Shown here: positions 54,088-64,000 of the stretch, in pieces | Numbering within the stretch: position 1 is the stretch's first letter | Layout of the letters: each line of letters opens with the position of its first letter | Source: Symbiodinium natans | Lineage: Eukaryota; Sar; Dinophyceae; Suessiales; Symbiodiniaceae | Assembly: GCA_905221605.1 (NCBI GenBank) | Contig: CAJNDS010001112.1 | Span: 3,001,050-3,065,049 of the forward strand | Direction: 5' to 3' | Length of the DNA: 64,000 bases | The notes under the pieces: generated by a model | What the model saw: the letters and a program-made list of their open reading frames with translations, nothing else | Databases searched by the model: none | What the model was told of the DNA's origin: nothing | Position numbers and translations under genes: made by a program

Positions 54088-55506
54088 ATTATGCTGCTAA
54101 GGTTGGTGATTTGCTTGGCTTTGGCATGGTCAGCCCCTTGTACCAGATGGCCCGCGCCGGACACTGGCAACAGTGCTTGTCGATGCTTCACGCAATGGAA
54201 AGGAGGTGGCATAGTACGGGGGTGAGGTTGCAAGTCTTGCGCATGCAAGTCGTGATTGGTTCGGTGACAGTTGTGATCTGAGAATCGTTGCTGGGCAAAC
54301 AGGAGCATGATGCTGGATACCGTGAGCATCAACATCTGCATTCATGCATGCCGACGCCATTGGGAGCCCGCCCTCGCATGTTTTGATCAAATTCGCCAAA
54401 GAAGACTGCGGCCCACTGCGGTCACTTTCGGATCCGTTGTTGCAGCATTGGGAACGGGACACAGATGGATCCAAGTCGTGGCATTGCTGCAGCATCTGCC
54501 GCAAGCCTTGGGCTGCAAGCAAGTCTTGATGAATGCGGCACTTGGCGTTTTCAAGAAGGCGCATCGATGGGACCTCGCTTTGGATTTGTGCACAATGCAA
54601 AACATGGCAAAGGTGCTCAATCCTGTTGGCATGACGGAGGTCGTAGCAGCCTTTTCTAAGAGTCATAGATGGCAACAAGCACTTGCATTGGCCTTGCAAA
54701 ATCAGAAGGCCAATCTGCAGTCGTACAACTGGTTGCTGTACGGCTTCAGGGGCGGAGCTTGCTGGCAGGCAGGTCTTGCCCTGCTTGTCCATGCAGCCTA
54801 CCGCAGCATAGATGCAAACACGATATCCCATCGGCACGTGATGTTCCTCTTGAGTTGTGGACCATGGCAACAGTCCGTGCAGCAGCTACGAACGATTCGC
54901 GAATGCCCTCACTGGTGTTGGCAGGCGGACGCAGAAACCATTGCATTGGCCCTGGCAACCTTCGAGCATCACCATCGCGCAATTGAACACCAGGATATCC
55001 TGGTTCATGTGGTGTCTCGCGTTCTGCAATTGCAAAGCAAGTACGACGCCTCGATTTTCAGATCCAGAGTTGTGCACGATGTGACCATGTTGCATGAAGT
55101 TTGGATACATGCTGCGTTGCCCTCAGTTTTGGGGCTTTCCTTGTGCCGCCATTTTATTGCCGCTATCATTGCAGCCTTGAATCGCAAATGTCCTAGTGTT
55201 CGTGATGGAATTCGCAATCCCAGTGTGCAAAATGCACACGTCCTGCCCAGTTTTGTGGCTCGTTTGCTTTCGGAAGCGAGCTCTCTTCGCGGAGCATCTC
55301 GCCGAACACCGGCATGGTGGACGCGCGCGCAGCTGGCTGTGAGCCCGTCATTGGTCGCATCAACCATGGCCAAGCGGGTTGATGCTAGCAGTGTGAGCGC
55401 GTGGATTGGGTACAGGTTGGTTCTGCCAGAACGTTGTTTTGGCGAACTGTGTGATGAACTGGTTGTCGAGGCTAAGCTTCGAGCGCTGGGCGAGAGACCC
55501 ACCTGA
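54088..55506 (+). CDS. PPR-like (pentatricopeptide-type) repeat protein
   Basis: Two exons. Exon 54088?-54226 reads GMVSPLYQMARAGHWQQCLS and continues to HSTGVR; exon 54303-55506 continues with MLDTVSINICIHACRRHWEP. Donor GAG|GTTGC and acceptor ACAG|G join the frame exactly as ...TGVRSMMLDTVSINICIHAC. Repeats of about 33-35 residues follow, with the helix-turn-helix pattern of PPR-like proteins, each with a (H)RWxxAL or HW.PAL core (HWEPALACF, HRWIQVVALL, HRWDLALDL, HRWQQALAL). The C-terminal 170 residues are less repetitive. PPR proteins bind organelle RNA and act in processing, editing or translation; a plastid or mitochondrial target is inferred. The first exon or exons with a targeting peptide were not found. 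Confidence 0.75.
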
Positions 55507-57200
55507 AAAATTGCTGCGCGCGGGGCGCCTGCATGCTGTTGATTTTGCCTGAGGTGTTACCAGTGCTAGTAAGACCGCAAGAATCGTTGAGGTGTGGGCT
55601 CCTGCTACGCTGCAAGTATCGGGCAGCTTGTCTTCAGCTTCATCGGTGGCCAGAAGCCCAACAAGATGTCGCATCTAGATGCATTCAGTGTTCTGGCCAG
55701 GTTCAAACACCCAAGCTGTGATTCAGGTCAACGTTACGAAGAAAAGTGCTGAATTTGAGATTCAGGAGCTGGTGCTGCACTTACAAGACGGCAGAAGACG
55801 GCGTTAGCTTCGCTGCGTTGTCGTTCTCAAATCTGCAGCGCTTCTTAAAACCACACACAGGCATGGAGCCCAAAGCCCACCCACTGATGTGACATTGTTG
55901 GAATGTGTAGGAAGCGCTCAATGCTCATGAAACCTGCAGCCAAACCTTTGGCGCAGCGATTCACGAGGCAGCTGTTGCGTAAGATTCTGCGGACGTGGGC
56001 AACTGGAACGCTCCTACGTTTGCTGCTGTATGGCAAACTTCGTCGGGACCTTGTAGTGCAGTGCCAGGGCATCTGCCTTATTGTCTTACTTTTTGCATCC
56101 TTGGTCCAGGTTTCGTGGGTTTCTTCATTGGTTGCATTCAAGTTTCGTTACATGCCTTCCCTGCTGTTATGACATGTTGTGGCACGTTGTGGCACATGTG
56201 TGGCTTCGTGGCGTCGTGATTCTTCCGCAGACATATCGGTCTTGGAACGCCGCTGCGTCCCCATGCCGCAGCCAGACCCGAAGCCGCCTTCAAGTGCAGG
56301 TCGCGGCCAGTGGCAAATGGTACATGTGGTGCATGTCGTGCTTTCTTGCTTCATACATTGCCCTTCAGGCCCTTCCTCCATCACCAGAGCAAATGCTACG
56401 CGTCCTGCATGCATCAAGACATGTGGATACACATGGCGAACTGAAAGAAAAAGAGTATGTTCAGTTCTATTCTGCTGCAGTTTGGCACATTCGATCCCCC
56501 CCCCCCCCCCTGCCAGAATGTTTACCGAATTTTCACCGCTCCTTCCGAGTGCCAGGCTGTAGTGCCACATGCTTCTTGACAGATCCCGCCAGCCTTCTCC
56601 ACAGCCTGCTAGCAGCCTCCCAAGGCTGAGAGGCGACTTCATCAGTTATAAACGGGGCTGGGCGGTGGGGGGGGAGATGCAAGAATGAATGGCTACGGCT
56701 CAAGATTTTTTTGCTCAAGCCACGCCTGGGCAGTGGTGGCCTGAATGCATCACTGACAGTTTACGGCATGCCATAGACGAGGAGCGGAAAGAACAAAGGG
56801 TTGAGAAGAAATGGGCTGTGGGGTTTTAGGGTGTTGGTTTTTTTTCAGCCAGAGCGCTCCCAGAAATCATTGCTCGATCATGTTTCATGACATGCAGCGT
56901 TTTGCAAAAGAGGGCTTACTGGATTCTGTGGCTATATTATGCAACAATTTCATGCCTCCCTTCCTGTCGCCGTGAGTGGGTTATGTTATGCAGTTCGGTT
57001 CGTTTGCTGCTTGCGATTACAAACATAGCAAGTGCAGCGCTGGAGGAAACATGCGTGAGACAATGAAAGTTTTGTGTCTTGCTCCGCGTGTGGCATATAA
57101 GTACATTGAAGATGGTTAGTTGAACTTGGGAATTCGTGATGTTGTAGTTCTTTTGCGGTTTCCACAGGCCACCCCCCCAATTCAATGATGGGTCTATCCT
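55507..57200. other. No gene recognised between PPR and channel genes
   Basis: A plus frame at 55903-56172 holds one hydrophobic segment of about 20 residues after a basic start. A poly-C run lies near 56495. Nothing else is supportable. Confidence 0.35.
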
Positions 57201-58199
57201 CTGATTGTTCAACAAAGGTGGCTGGATGAGGTGCTCAAGGCCGACCGAGCGGCCATGGCAGCAACCATGGTCAAACACATGGAGGATCAACATCGTCATT
57301 TGCTCTCCAGCCGCATCTAATGAATCTAACGTGCAGTTGATGCGCCCTTCTACTGTGCTTGGTATCGCATCACGGCAATCCCAGGTTGAGAAGGTTCCAG
57401 GATTGGAGCGAGGTGCAGGCAAGATTCGGCCAAGAGGGGGTTTTGGCTTTGGCTGGCCCCAATGCAGTGGCCTCATTGCACGGCCGCAGGCGAAAAGCGC
57501 AAAAGCTGAGTTGCAGAAGGTGCCTTGCATTGCCTTTCGTGTGTGGATCTTCAGAGCATTGCGCACATGTCCTGTTCAGGCGGTGCTCGCATCGGCGACA
57601 GAGGACGGTACAACCTTGGAATAGCTTGCTCAGGGAACCATGGCGGTAGCAAACACCAAGGAGTTCTTGAAAGTGCCGCTTCAACGGCAGAAGGGTTCCT
57701 CGACTCCGAAGCCCGGTGCAGGCCCACGGACAATGTTCCCTTGTCCCCTTGACGTGGCAGGAGCTTGGTCCATCTGGCGTGCCTTGGGCGTGAACTCTTT
57801 TGAATTCGCTGGAGATGCTGTTTCGTTGCTGCAAATCAAAGCCAATATCCAAGCCAACCCAAGCAGGGCCAACACCAAGGGGTCGAGTTTGGCATCAGAA
57901 AGGGCCAGGCTGAAGTCCTTGGCCGAGAGTCTGGCACGAGAGAGAGACGCTGGGCCAGGGCATGATGGGAGATGTTGCCGTAGCAGTGGGCTTGGGAGCA
58001 GCAGGCTTGGGAGCAACAGTGCACCATGTAAGGAGGAGCTGGACAGATGGAAGACCTCGGCTTTTGTGGAGATAAGCGACCACAAAAGTGCTGTGGCCCG
58101 GCGTAGCAGTACTGGTAGTTTTCTTGGCAATGGCTGGAAGGGCGGTGTCGTTGTGGCGATGGAAAGTCCAAGCTCATGTCCCCTGCATGCCATGCGCAG

Positions 58200-60774
58200 G
58201 TTGCTAATGCAGCAGCTGCAGCACTTGCGCTTGAGAGCGGGAGCGTTGCCAAGATGAGATGGAAACTTGCGACTGCAAGAATCGTGAATCTCTTGGGTAA
58301 GCGCGACAAGATGTCCCTGGTTGACAAGATGAAAAAGAACATGAAGTCGTCTATGCTGGCAACGATGCCAGAATTTTCTGATGCCACCAGCCATGTTAGC
58401 TGTTAGCCATAAAGATCCCATGGTATTTTGTTTTGTGCGTGACTTGTGCTGTTCGAAACAAACACTGCACAGCTGCTGCTCATAAGGTCCCTGCATCGGA
58501 GAGGCAAAAATCAACAATCACAGAGGAGTGTGAAGACCGGAGTGCCATGGTTACGCCGAGTGGTCACCAGCTACTCCTTCGAGCTGTTTTTTGTTTTCTT
58601 AATCGTGCTGAACTGTATCTCGATGATGGTGCAAATCGAGATGTTCGGGTTGTTCTTGGCCACTACTTTGGATATACAAACATCAGCAACCACTGCTTAC
58701 AGCGACGTCTTCTATAACATCGAGCTCGGTTTCGGATTGGTATTTTCGGTGGAGATTCTTATCAAGTTCTTTGCCTTCGGGTTGTGGGACTTCTGGAAGT
58801 ATGCCTGGAACTTGCTGGACTTGTTCATTGCAAGCATCCCAGATTCAGATTCTTCAGTACGAGTTCTCCGTTCTATCCCCACGCCTGCTTGCTTGAAGTG
58901 ACCGCAAGTGATGTCTGTTCCAGGAGTGAGCAGCATTTAAGCCTTTCAGGTCCTTTCCTGGGCTGTCGACGCTGCCGGACTGGCGGTGGAGATCAATCCC
59001 ATGGTGTTGCTGCCTCAGCTGCGGCGCGCGGCCAGCTCTCTATCACCATACCTCCGGATGCAGCATGAGCTGAGGTTCCGAATGTTACGGCCACTCGTTC
59101 TCGAGCTTCCCAGTACTTTATTCCATGTATTTCTTACTTCTCGGCTGAATGAGCTTGATGCTGCTTGAATTTCGTTTTGTGTTCCAGTGCATGCCAGTCC
59201 TATGGGCAGAGTTTGCAGAGTTGGGAACACACGGGCTCTCTTTGGTCAGGATTGCCAAGCTTGGCCGAATTGTGGCTTTGCTGCTACATGTGTAGCTGCA
59301 CTTGGGCTGTGCGGCTCAGCGGCTTGCTGAGGTGCGAGTGCTGAAGGTGATCCAGCGTTTCGACTCGCTCCACCTCCTTTTGGGCTCGATCAGAGCATCT
59401 TTCGATATCCTCGCATGGTAGCTTGCCTCGTCCTTGCATGCCTTGGATGGTCGGTGAGCTGCGTGTTGATTTCTGCTATTGTAGGGTAGCAGCGTCCTTT
59501 CATTCCTTTCGTCAGGTCTGCACTCGTCTTGCTGATCATGATGACGGTGTGTGCTCTAGCGTTGTCTCAGTTTCTTCAAGGGTGGTCGCTCGGCTTGAGA
59601 ACGGCAGGCTTGAACTCAAGAGCAGTGGCTGGTTTCGACTTTTTTTGCTCCGCCACTTTTGTGCCAACTGTTCTGCGTCGGAAGCAGCTCTAAGTGAGGA
59701 TCGAGGCTTCTGAAGGCGCGGACAAAGTCATCCGACAAGAAGTCTGGGCGCTGTTTGGGACTGTTGGCCGCTCCATCGTCTCGATGTTTGAGCTGACACT
59801 TGCTAATTATTCAGGCACGGCACGGGTTTCCTTTCCGGTGCTGGCAGTTTGCTTCCCTGCACATTCTGGAACAAGAGGTCACTTGCAAGCAGGAGTGCCA
59901 GGAGTGACATGCTGACAGGCATCACCCGATCCCTGATGGAGAATGTCAGTGCTTGGTTTGCTGCTGGATCCCCGGAGAAGATGTCGGTAGGGTGCACAGA
60001 CGCTGAGGGTCCGAGGATGATAGTGCGTGGTGAATGATGAACTTCAGGTCGCGATTCTGGTGTACAAGCTCGTGGTTGGCTTCGCAGTTCTTAAGGCTGG
60101 CCACAGGAGATGTGCATGCCGTGTTCTTTCTTGTCTTCTGACATATCTCTTGGCACGTGGTCGCAATTTTGCATTGTGGAGAGGTCATCACAGGTATCTT
60201 CATCCAGCAAACAATGCGAGTGGCCAACGAGGATGACGAACTCCTGCTGTTGCAGAAGAAGAGGCTCGTCGACAGCCATGCCAAAGGGGTAACTTGGCGG
60301 CTGCAGCTGTCCTCCCACTTAATAGTGAGGATGACAAACTTCTACGAGCCTCCTTGATGGACACACGTTTCCTCTAGCGATCCTCTCCTTTCCTCCAAGG
60401 TCAGCATGTTGTTCCGAGAGTTGGATTCCGATGGCAGCGGTGCGCTGGACTTGACTGAGTTCAAGAGGGCCCTGAAGGATTCACGGTTCAAAATTTGGAT
60501 GGCGGCCCTGGATCTGCAATCCTCTGATGCAGAAAATCTCTTCAAGCTTCTCGATGCAACACCGATATGGTGAATTGTGTGTGTGTAAGGGCGCTCCTCA
60601 CCTTACTTTGCACCTGAATCTCTCTCTCTCTCTCTCTCGCTCAGGCTTCTCGATGATGGGGACGGACAGATCTCTTATCAAGAGTTCCTGGCCGGAGCGA
60701 AGCGCTTGAAAGGGACGGCGCAGTCGATCGACCTGGTGACTTTGATGCGGAGCTCTGGTGCCTTGAATTGTTAG
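58200..60774 (+). CDS. Single-domain voltage-gated cation channel with EF-hands
   Basis: At least 13 short exons. 58200-58400: basic N-terminal region. About 58530-58829: S1 (ELFFVFLIVLNCISMM), S2 (GLVFSVEILIKFFAF) and WNLLDLFI. 58950-59003: S3 (VLSWAVDAAGLAVEINPM). About 59075-59096 and 59250-59271: S4 (FRMLRPL, RIAKLGRI). 59332-59417: VRVLKVIQRF and S4-S5 linker. 59516-59580: S5 (SALVLLIMMTVCALAL). 59699-59808: pore helix (LFGTVGRSIVSMFELTLAN). 59919-59959: TRSLMENVSAWF. 60048-60095: S6 (VAILVYKLVVGFAVLK). 60184-60288: ITGIFIQQTMRVANEDDE. 60400-60545: EF-hand 1 (DSDGSGALDLTEF). 60645-60774: EF-hand 2 (DDGDGQISYQEF), stop TAG at 60772. One six-helix domain with no TVGYG filter fits a Na+/Ca2+-type channel that tetramerises; the EF-hands suggest Ca2+ feedback. 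Exon-like text at 57215-57320 (RWLDEVLKADRAAMAATMV) may be its 5' part. Confidence 0.85.
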
Positions 60775-62600
60775 CTGGAGTACTTTGGTCGACCCTCGAG
60801 TGCACATGTGGGACCCCTGGGAGCACTTTCAAATCGTTCAAGAATCTCAGGACAAATGCAGGTTGATATTCAAGAGATGCGCCGCTCAGATTGATGTGAG
60901 GTTCTTTCGTTCCTTCCATCCTTCGCGCGTTTCAGAGTGCACTGGCATGCACTCTGGCTGCCACTGGTTGCCGACCACAGTCCGCACGTGCTTCGCTTCA
61001 GAACTTTAGATCGCAGGATCCTCTGTGGACAAGATTGCAGAAAAGCTGTCGCTGATGAGAAAATGATGGCGGGCGAGAAGGATCAAAGAACCTTTTTCAC
61101 CTGCATGCTTCTGGACCCATGCAATCTTTAAAGTTAAAAGCGGAAGCCATGCTCGAGTTATCCACGTCCATATTTTGAGATCCCCTCAGCTTGTGGGGGT
61201 CTGGAATGGTGACCCTTGAGGGTCAGGAAATTGGAGGTCTGAAATGGGGATAGGACCATTTTAGACCTTTCCCACCTTACCCATTTCACGTCAACCCTTC
61301 ACTGAAGGGTCTCACAACCTTTCCGTTGTGGTCTTGAGAACCAAACCATAGCTAACACCGACAAGTCCATAACCAACAAGGGGTCTGAAGTGGGTATCGT
61401 TGGCAAGTCCTTAAGGGATGGCTGCCAATGTCAATGTCGGAGCTGTACCACGATCACAAGGTAGCGGTCCAGCTGAGCTGGAGGCTGTTTATTCGCGTGG
61501 CAAAAATCTGTCTTCTCATGAGCATGCTGTTGGAAACTACGAGCCAGACATGAGCACCATGTGTTTCGAGTATTTTGAACCATGCGCTACTGCAAACAAG
61601 GCTGTGGAAAGCTCAGCGTGGATCAGGTGCATCAACCGTTTCAGCAAAACTCGTTACGGTACTTAGTAGCTAATGACTTGTCTCGAACGTGGTTCTACAT
61701 GGTAGATCGCACATGCAAAGTGGGTGGCTGTGGCAGAGGTTTCTTGGAGTCGAGCACGGGTGCGACGGCCATTCTCGCTGCGCAGTGTCCTCAATGGGTG
61801 TGCCCAAGAAGGTTTCCTGCCACCCCAGAGTGTTGTTCGATCGAGGCTCGCCCAATTGCCGGTGGCCACCTAAGAAGCTGTGAAGCCAGTTTGTCAAAGG
61901 CTCAAGCGGCCATGCACGCTTGAAGGATCCTGGCCTTTCCCTGGATTATTTTCGTCGCATGAAGGCCGGTTAACGGTGAATTTGGATTTTCCGATGTGCG
62001 GACAGCCTTACAGTCAAAATGCCAGGCTGGAAGTGTGGAGACCAACGTGTGACCCTTGGGTTGTTGCACCGGAGTGTGTAGACGAGACGCCGCACAATGG
62101 AGTATGGGTGAAGCAGAAGCGCATGTTTTCAGGCCGTTGGTCTGGGCCAGCTACTGTCGCGCCTGGACAGCTTTTCCCAGGGCGAGATGGGGAAGTAATG
62201 TGTGCGCTAGCAGATGTGCAGAGCGCCAGGAGCAAGACAATGTCGATCAGGGCATTTTGTTGCAGCCTGAGACTTCGGTGTGTGTTTCCCATGTTTTCCC
62301 CAAACAGTGCTAGATGAGGGTTGCGCTGGGAGGAAAGGAAATTGACGGCTTGACCGTCTGTAGTGGAACCGGGCTCCTTTTTTGGTGCTCTGGCCTGTGA
62401 ATCTGTGGATGCGTGGCGCGCTCTTGCTGTCGTGCTGCACAGTTTGTTTCGTTTACAGCGACCTTGGGTGAGGGTGCGCATTTTGACATATCAACAGTAC
62501 ACGACGGGCAACACGGGTTTAGGGCTGTATGGTTAAGGCATGGATGTCAAGGGTCTAGGGGTCTGGGGTTTAGGGGTTGCAAAAAGGAACTTAGGAGAGG
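60775..62600. other. No gene recognised downstream of the channel
   Basis: 61170-61400 has several internal inverted and direct pieces (GAGGTCTGAAATGGGG, GGTCCAT/TTAGACC-like), suggesting an old MITE, but I could not define termini. Plus frames at 61418-61666, 61582-61923 and 61880-62317 show no domain. Near 62518-62578 are degenerate GGGTTTAGGG-like motifs. Confidence 0.3.
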
Positions 62601-62601
62601 G

Positions 62602-62633
62602 AGTGTGAGAGAGAGAGAGAGAGAGAGAGAGGA
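62602..62633. repeat. GA microsatellite
   Basis: Uninterrupted run of about 13 GA units near the middle of this span. Confidence 0.85.
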
Positions 62634-63364
62634 ACCCACCCCCCGCTTGAGCCATACGTGCTAAACTTTGGCCCAAAACGAAACAGGGGATACGGCCAGC
62701 GGGCGTTCAGTTTAGCGCGCGTCCCCAACTACTCGTTTGAGCCATGGCACTTACAGAACTCGGACAAACTCACTCACTCGCACCGAAGTCAAGGAATCAT
62801 ATACAAATCCGCTTGATCTTGACCACAGAGCAGACCATGGGGGAGCACAGAAAGGCAGCCAGCCCCTTCACGCAGTGTCGTGCACGGGCGCGCCCCGACC
62901 CGAGGGTCCAAACCTTGGCTACCGCTGAGGGGGAGACGAGCCGAGGGGAAGGGTTTGCGTAGCCGGCCCACTGTTGGGGGGATTTTGCGAATGGTGAATT
63001 CGAGCGGTGGGCCTCCTGAACCGCAGCGGCAGCAGAAGCCTTACTGGGGCCGTGAATGAACGCATGTTTTTGGACCGCTGCCTTACGAACAAAAGTACCG
63101 GACAACGAAGACAACCTTCGAGACTAACAATGGGGGACCCACATGTAGAACCTCTGCCACGGGAAGAAGATCATGAACAAAGGGGGTGATGAACACTTTC
63201 ACCAGCTCGACTTCTGAGGGCACATTGCCGGGACGCTTCTGAGACACCCAACCCGACCCATAAGTGACCAATGAGTCCACCGGGTCGCCATCTCACCGCA
63301 AGACAGACCGGCGGGCCAGAGTGGCCGTGGCCTTCCCTAGGGGGGGCCTCTCCGCTGTGCAGAA

Positions 63365-63535
63365 GAAGCGAGAGAGAGAGCGAGAGAGTGAGAGTGAGAG
63401 TGAGAGTGTCAGAGTGAGAGAGTGCGAGAGTGAGAGAGTGGGAGAGTGGGAGAGTGGGAGAGTGGGAGAGTGGGAGAGTGGGAGAGTGGGAGTGTGGGAG
63501 TGTGTGCGTGTGGGAGTGAGAGGCATGAGCGTGAG
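63365..63535. repeat. GAGAGTGG-type microsatellite cluster
   Basis: GA units pass into GAGAGT, then about nine copies of GGGAGAGT, then GTGGGAGT variants. Confidence 0.85.
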
Positions 63536-63728
63536 AGAAGATGAAGGAGAAAGATAGCCTTTTTGGTGGGTCTAGGAGCTTGATGACCAAAGCTTTACTC
63601 AGTGCAAAGTAGTAGTACCACGCACAGACTGATCCGGTTGAGCACCGCCGAACAGCGGCGGCCGATGAGTGGCTGTAGCTCGTCAGACGCGGGAACGGGT
63701 CGCGCCTTGGCGCGGGGCTTGCCCCAGA

Positions 63729-63802
63729 AAGAAAGAGAGAGAGAGCGAGAGAGAGAGAGAGAGAGACAGAGAGAGCGAGAGAGAGAGAGAGAGAGAGAAG
63801 GA
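63729..63802. repeat. GA microsatellite, interrupted
   Basis: About 70 bases of GA repeats with single C and A interruptions. Confidence 0.85.
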
Positions 63803-64000
63803 GGGTGTGTTTCAGACGTCCCGCTCTCTGTGCTTTTCGCCTCCGAACTCGGGGGGCGCGCGGGCTGAACGGGGGCGTGCCCGTATACACCATGAAAGAA
63901 AGAAGAAGGAAAGGCTTCTTACCCGGCAAGGTGACAAGAGGCCTGTGTACGAAAGGGTTTCATGTCATCCCGCTTGGTGTCCGGTGCAAAGCTCTTGCAT

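Larger units (their letters stand above)
62601..64000. other. Simple-repeat-rich end of window
   Basis: Dominated by GA-type microsatellites. The long minus-strand frame at 63171-63929 is mostly translated repeat (Ser/Leu/His) and is not a gene. The interval 62.8-63.3 kb may be transposon-derived, but I recognise nothing in it. Confidence 0.4.

Noticed and set aside
62640-62665. CGTATGGCTCAAG on the minus strand as a spliced-leader relic
   Set aside because: Only the last bases resemble the dinoflagellate spliced leader (…TTTTGGCTCAAG) and there is no CCGTAGCC part, so chance is likely.
63171-63929. 252-codon minus-strand frame with Ser/His/Leu runs
   Set aside because: It is the translation of GA-type microsatellites, not a gene.
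1-64000. tRNA, rRNA, 5S, snRNA genes
   Set aside because: I looked for conserved tRNA arms, rRNA cores and U6-like text and found none I could support; without a covariance search small RNAs could be missed.

Overview
The window looks like nuclear DNA of a dinoflagellate, most likely of the Symbiodiniaceae (coral symbionts) or a close relative. Four things point there. (1) Real genes are cut into short exons by small introns with GT and many GC donors and AG|G acceptors. (2) The gene content is ion channels, a cation/H+ antiporter, a PPR-like protein and a multi-membrane protein with a split TIR-like motif. (3) Several retroelement families of dinoflagellate type are present. (4) Simple repeats and GTTTAGG-like telomeric motifs are abundant. 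The genus is inference; no marker gene or rRNA is present.

Layout. From 1.5 to 19.3 kb every recognisable gene is on the minus strand: a HIF-prolyl-hydroxylase-like 2OG-Fe(II) oxygenase (1.5-2.5 kb), a Kv-type potassium channel in at least four exons (3.6-5.0 kb), a CPA-type monovalent cation/H+ antiporter in many exons (9.7-14.7 kb) with a histidine-rich exon, and an intronless 612-residue multi-membrane protein (17.5-19.3 kb). From 19.3 to 29.5 kb lies a strand-switch zone with direct repeats and a decayed DIRS-like (tyrosine recombinase) retroelement whose tail lies upstream of its head (22.4-26.2 kb). From about 29.5 kb on, gene-like exons are on the plus strand: an unrecognised spliced gene ending at 31438, weak exon candidates at 34.8-37.5 kb, a PPR-like gene (54.1-55.5 kb), and a single-domain voltage-gated cation channel with two EF-hands (58.2-60.8 kb).

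Between 40 and 52.1 kb is a nested transposon cluster. It holds broken non-LTR reverse transcriptases in both orientations, one interrupted by a 574-bp AT-rich segment that looks mitochondrial, then a complete Ty1/copia-type LTR retrotransposon (44509-52130). That element has LTRs that read the same over 227 bp, a 5-bp target duplication (CGTAC) and one uninterrupted 2341-codon ORF. Its polyprotein carries two modules not found in textbook copia elements: a methyltransferase-like domain between protease and integrase, and a C-terminal Cys cluster, transmembrane helix and coiled coil after RNase H.

The host genes share a theme of ion and pH handling (K+ channel, cation/H+ antiporter, EF-hand cation channel), but nothing in the sequence shows joint regulation. 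No tRNA, rRNA, CRISPR array or convincing spliced-leader relic was seen. Exon boundaries were worked out by eye from reading frame and splice signals; unmarked stretches may hold exons too short to recognise.
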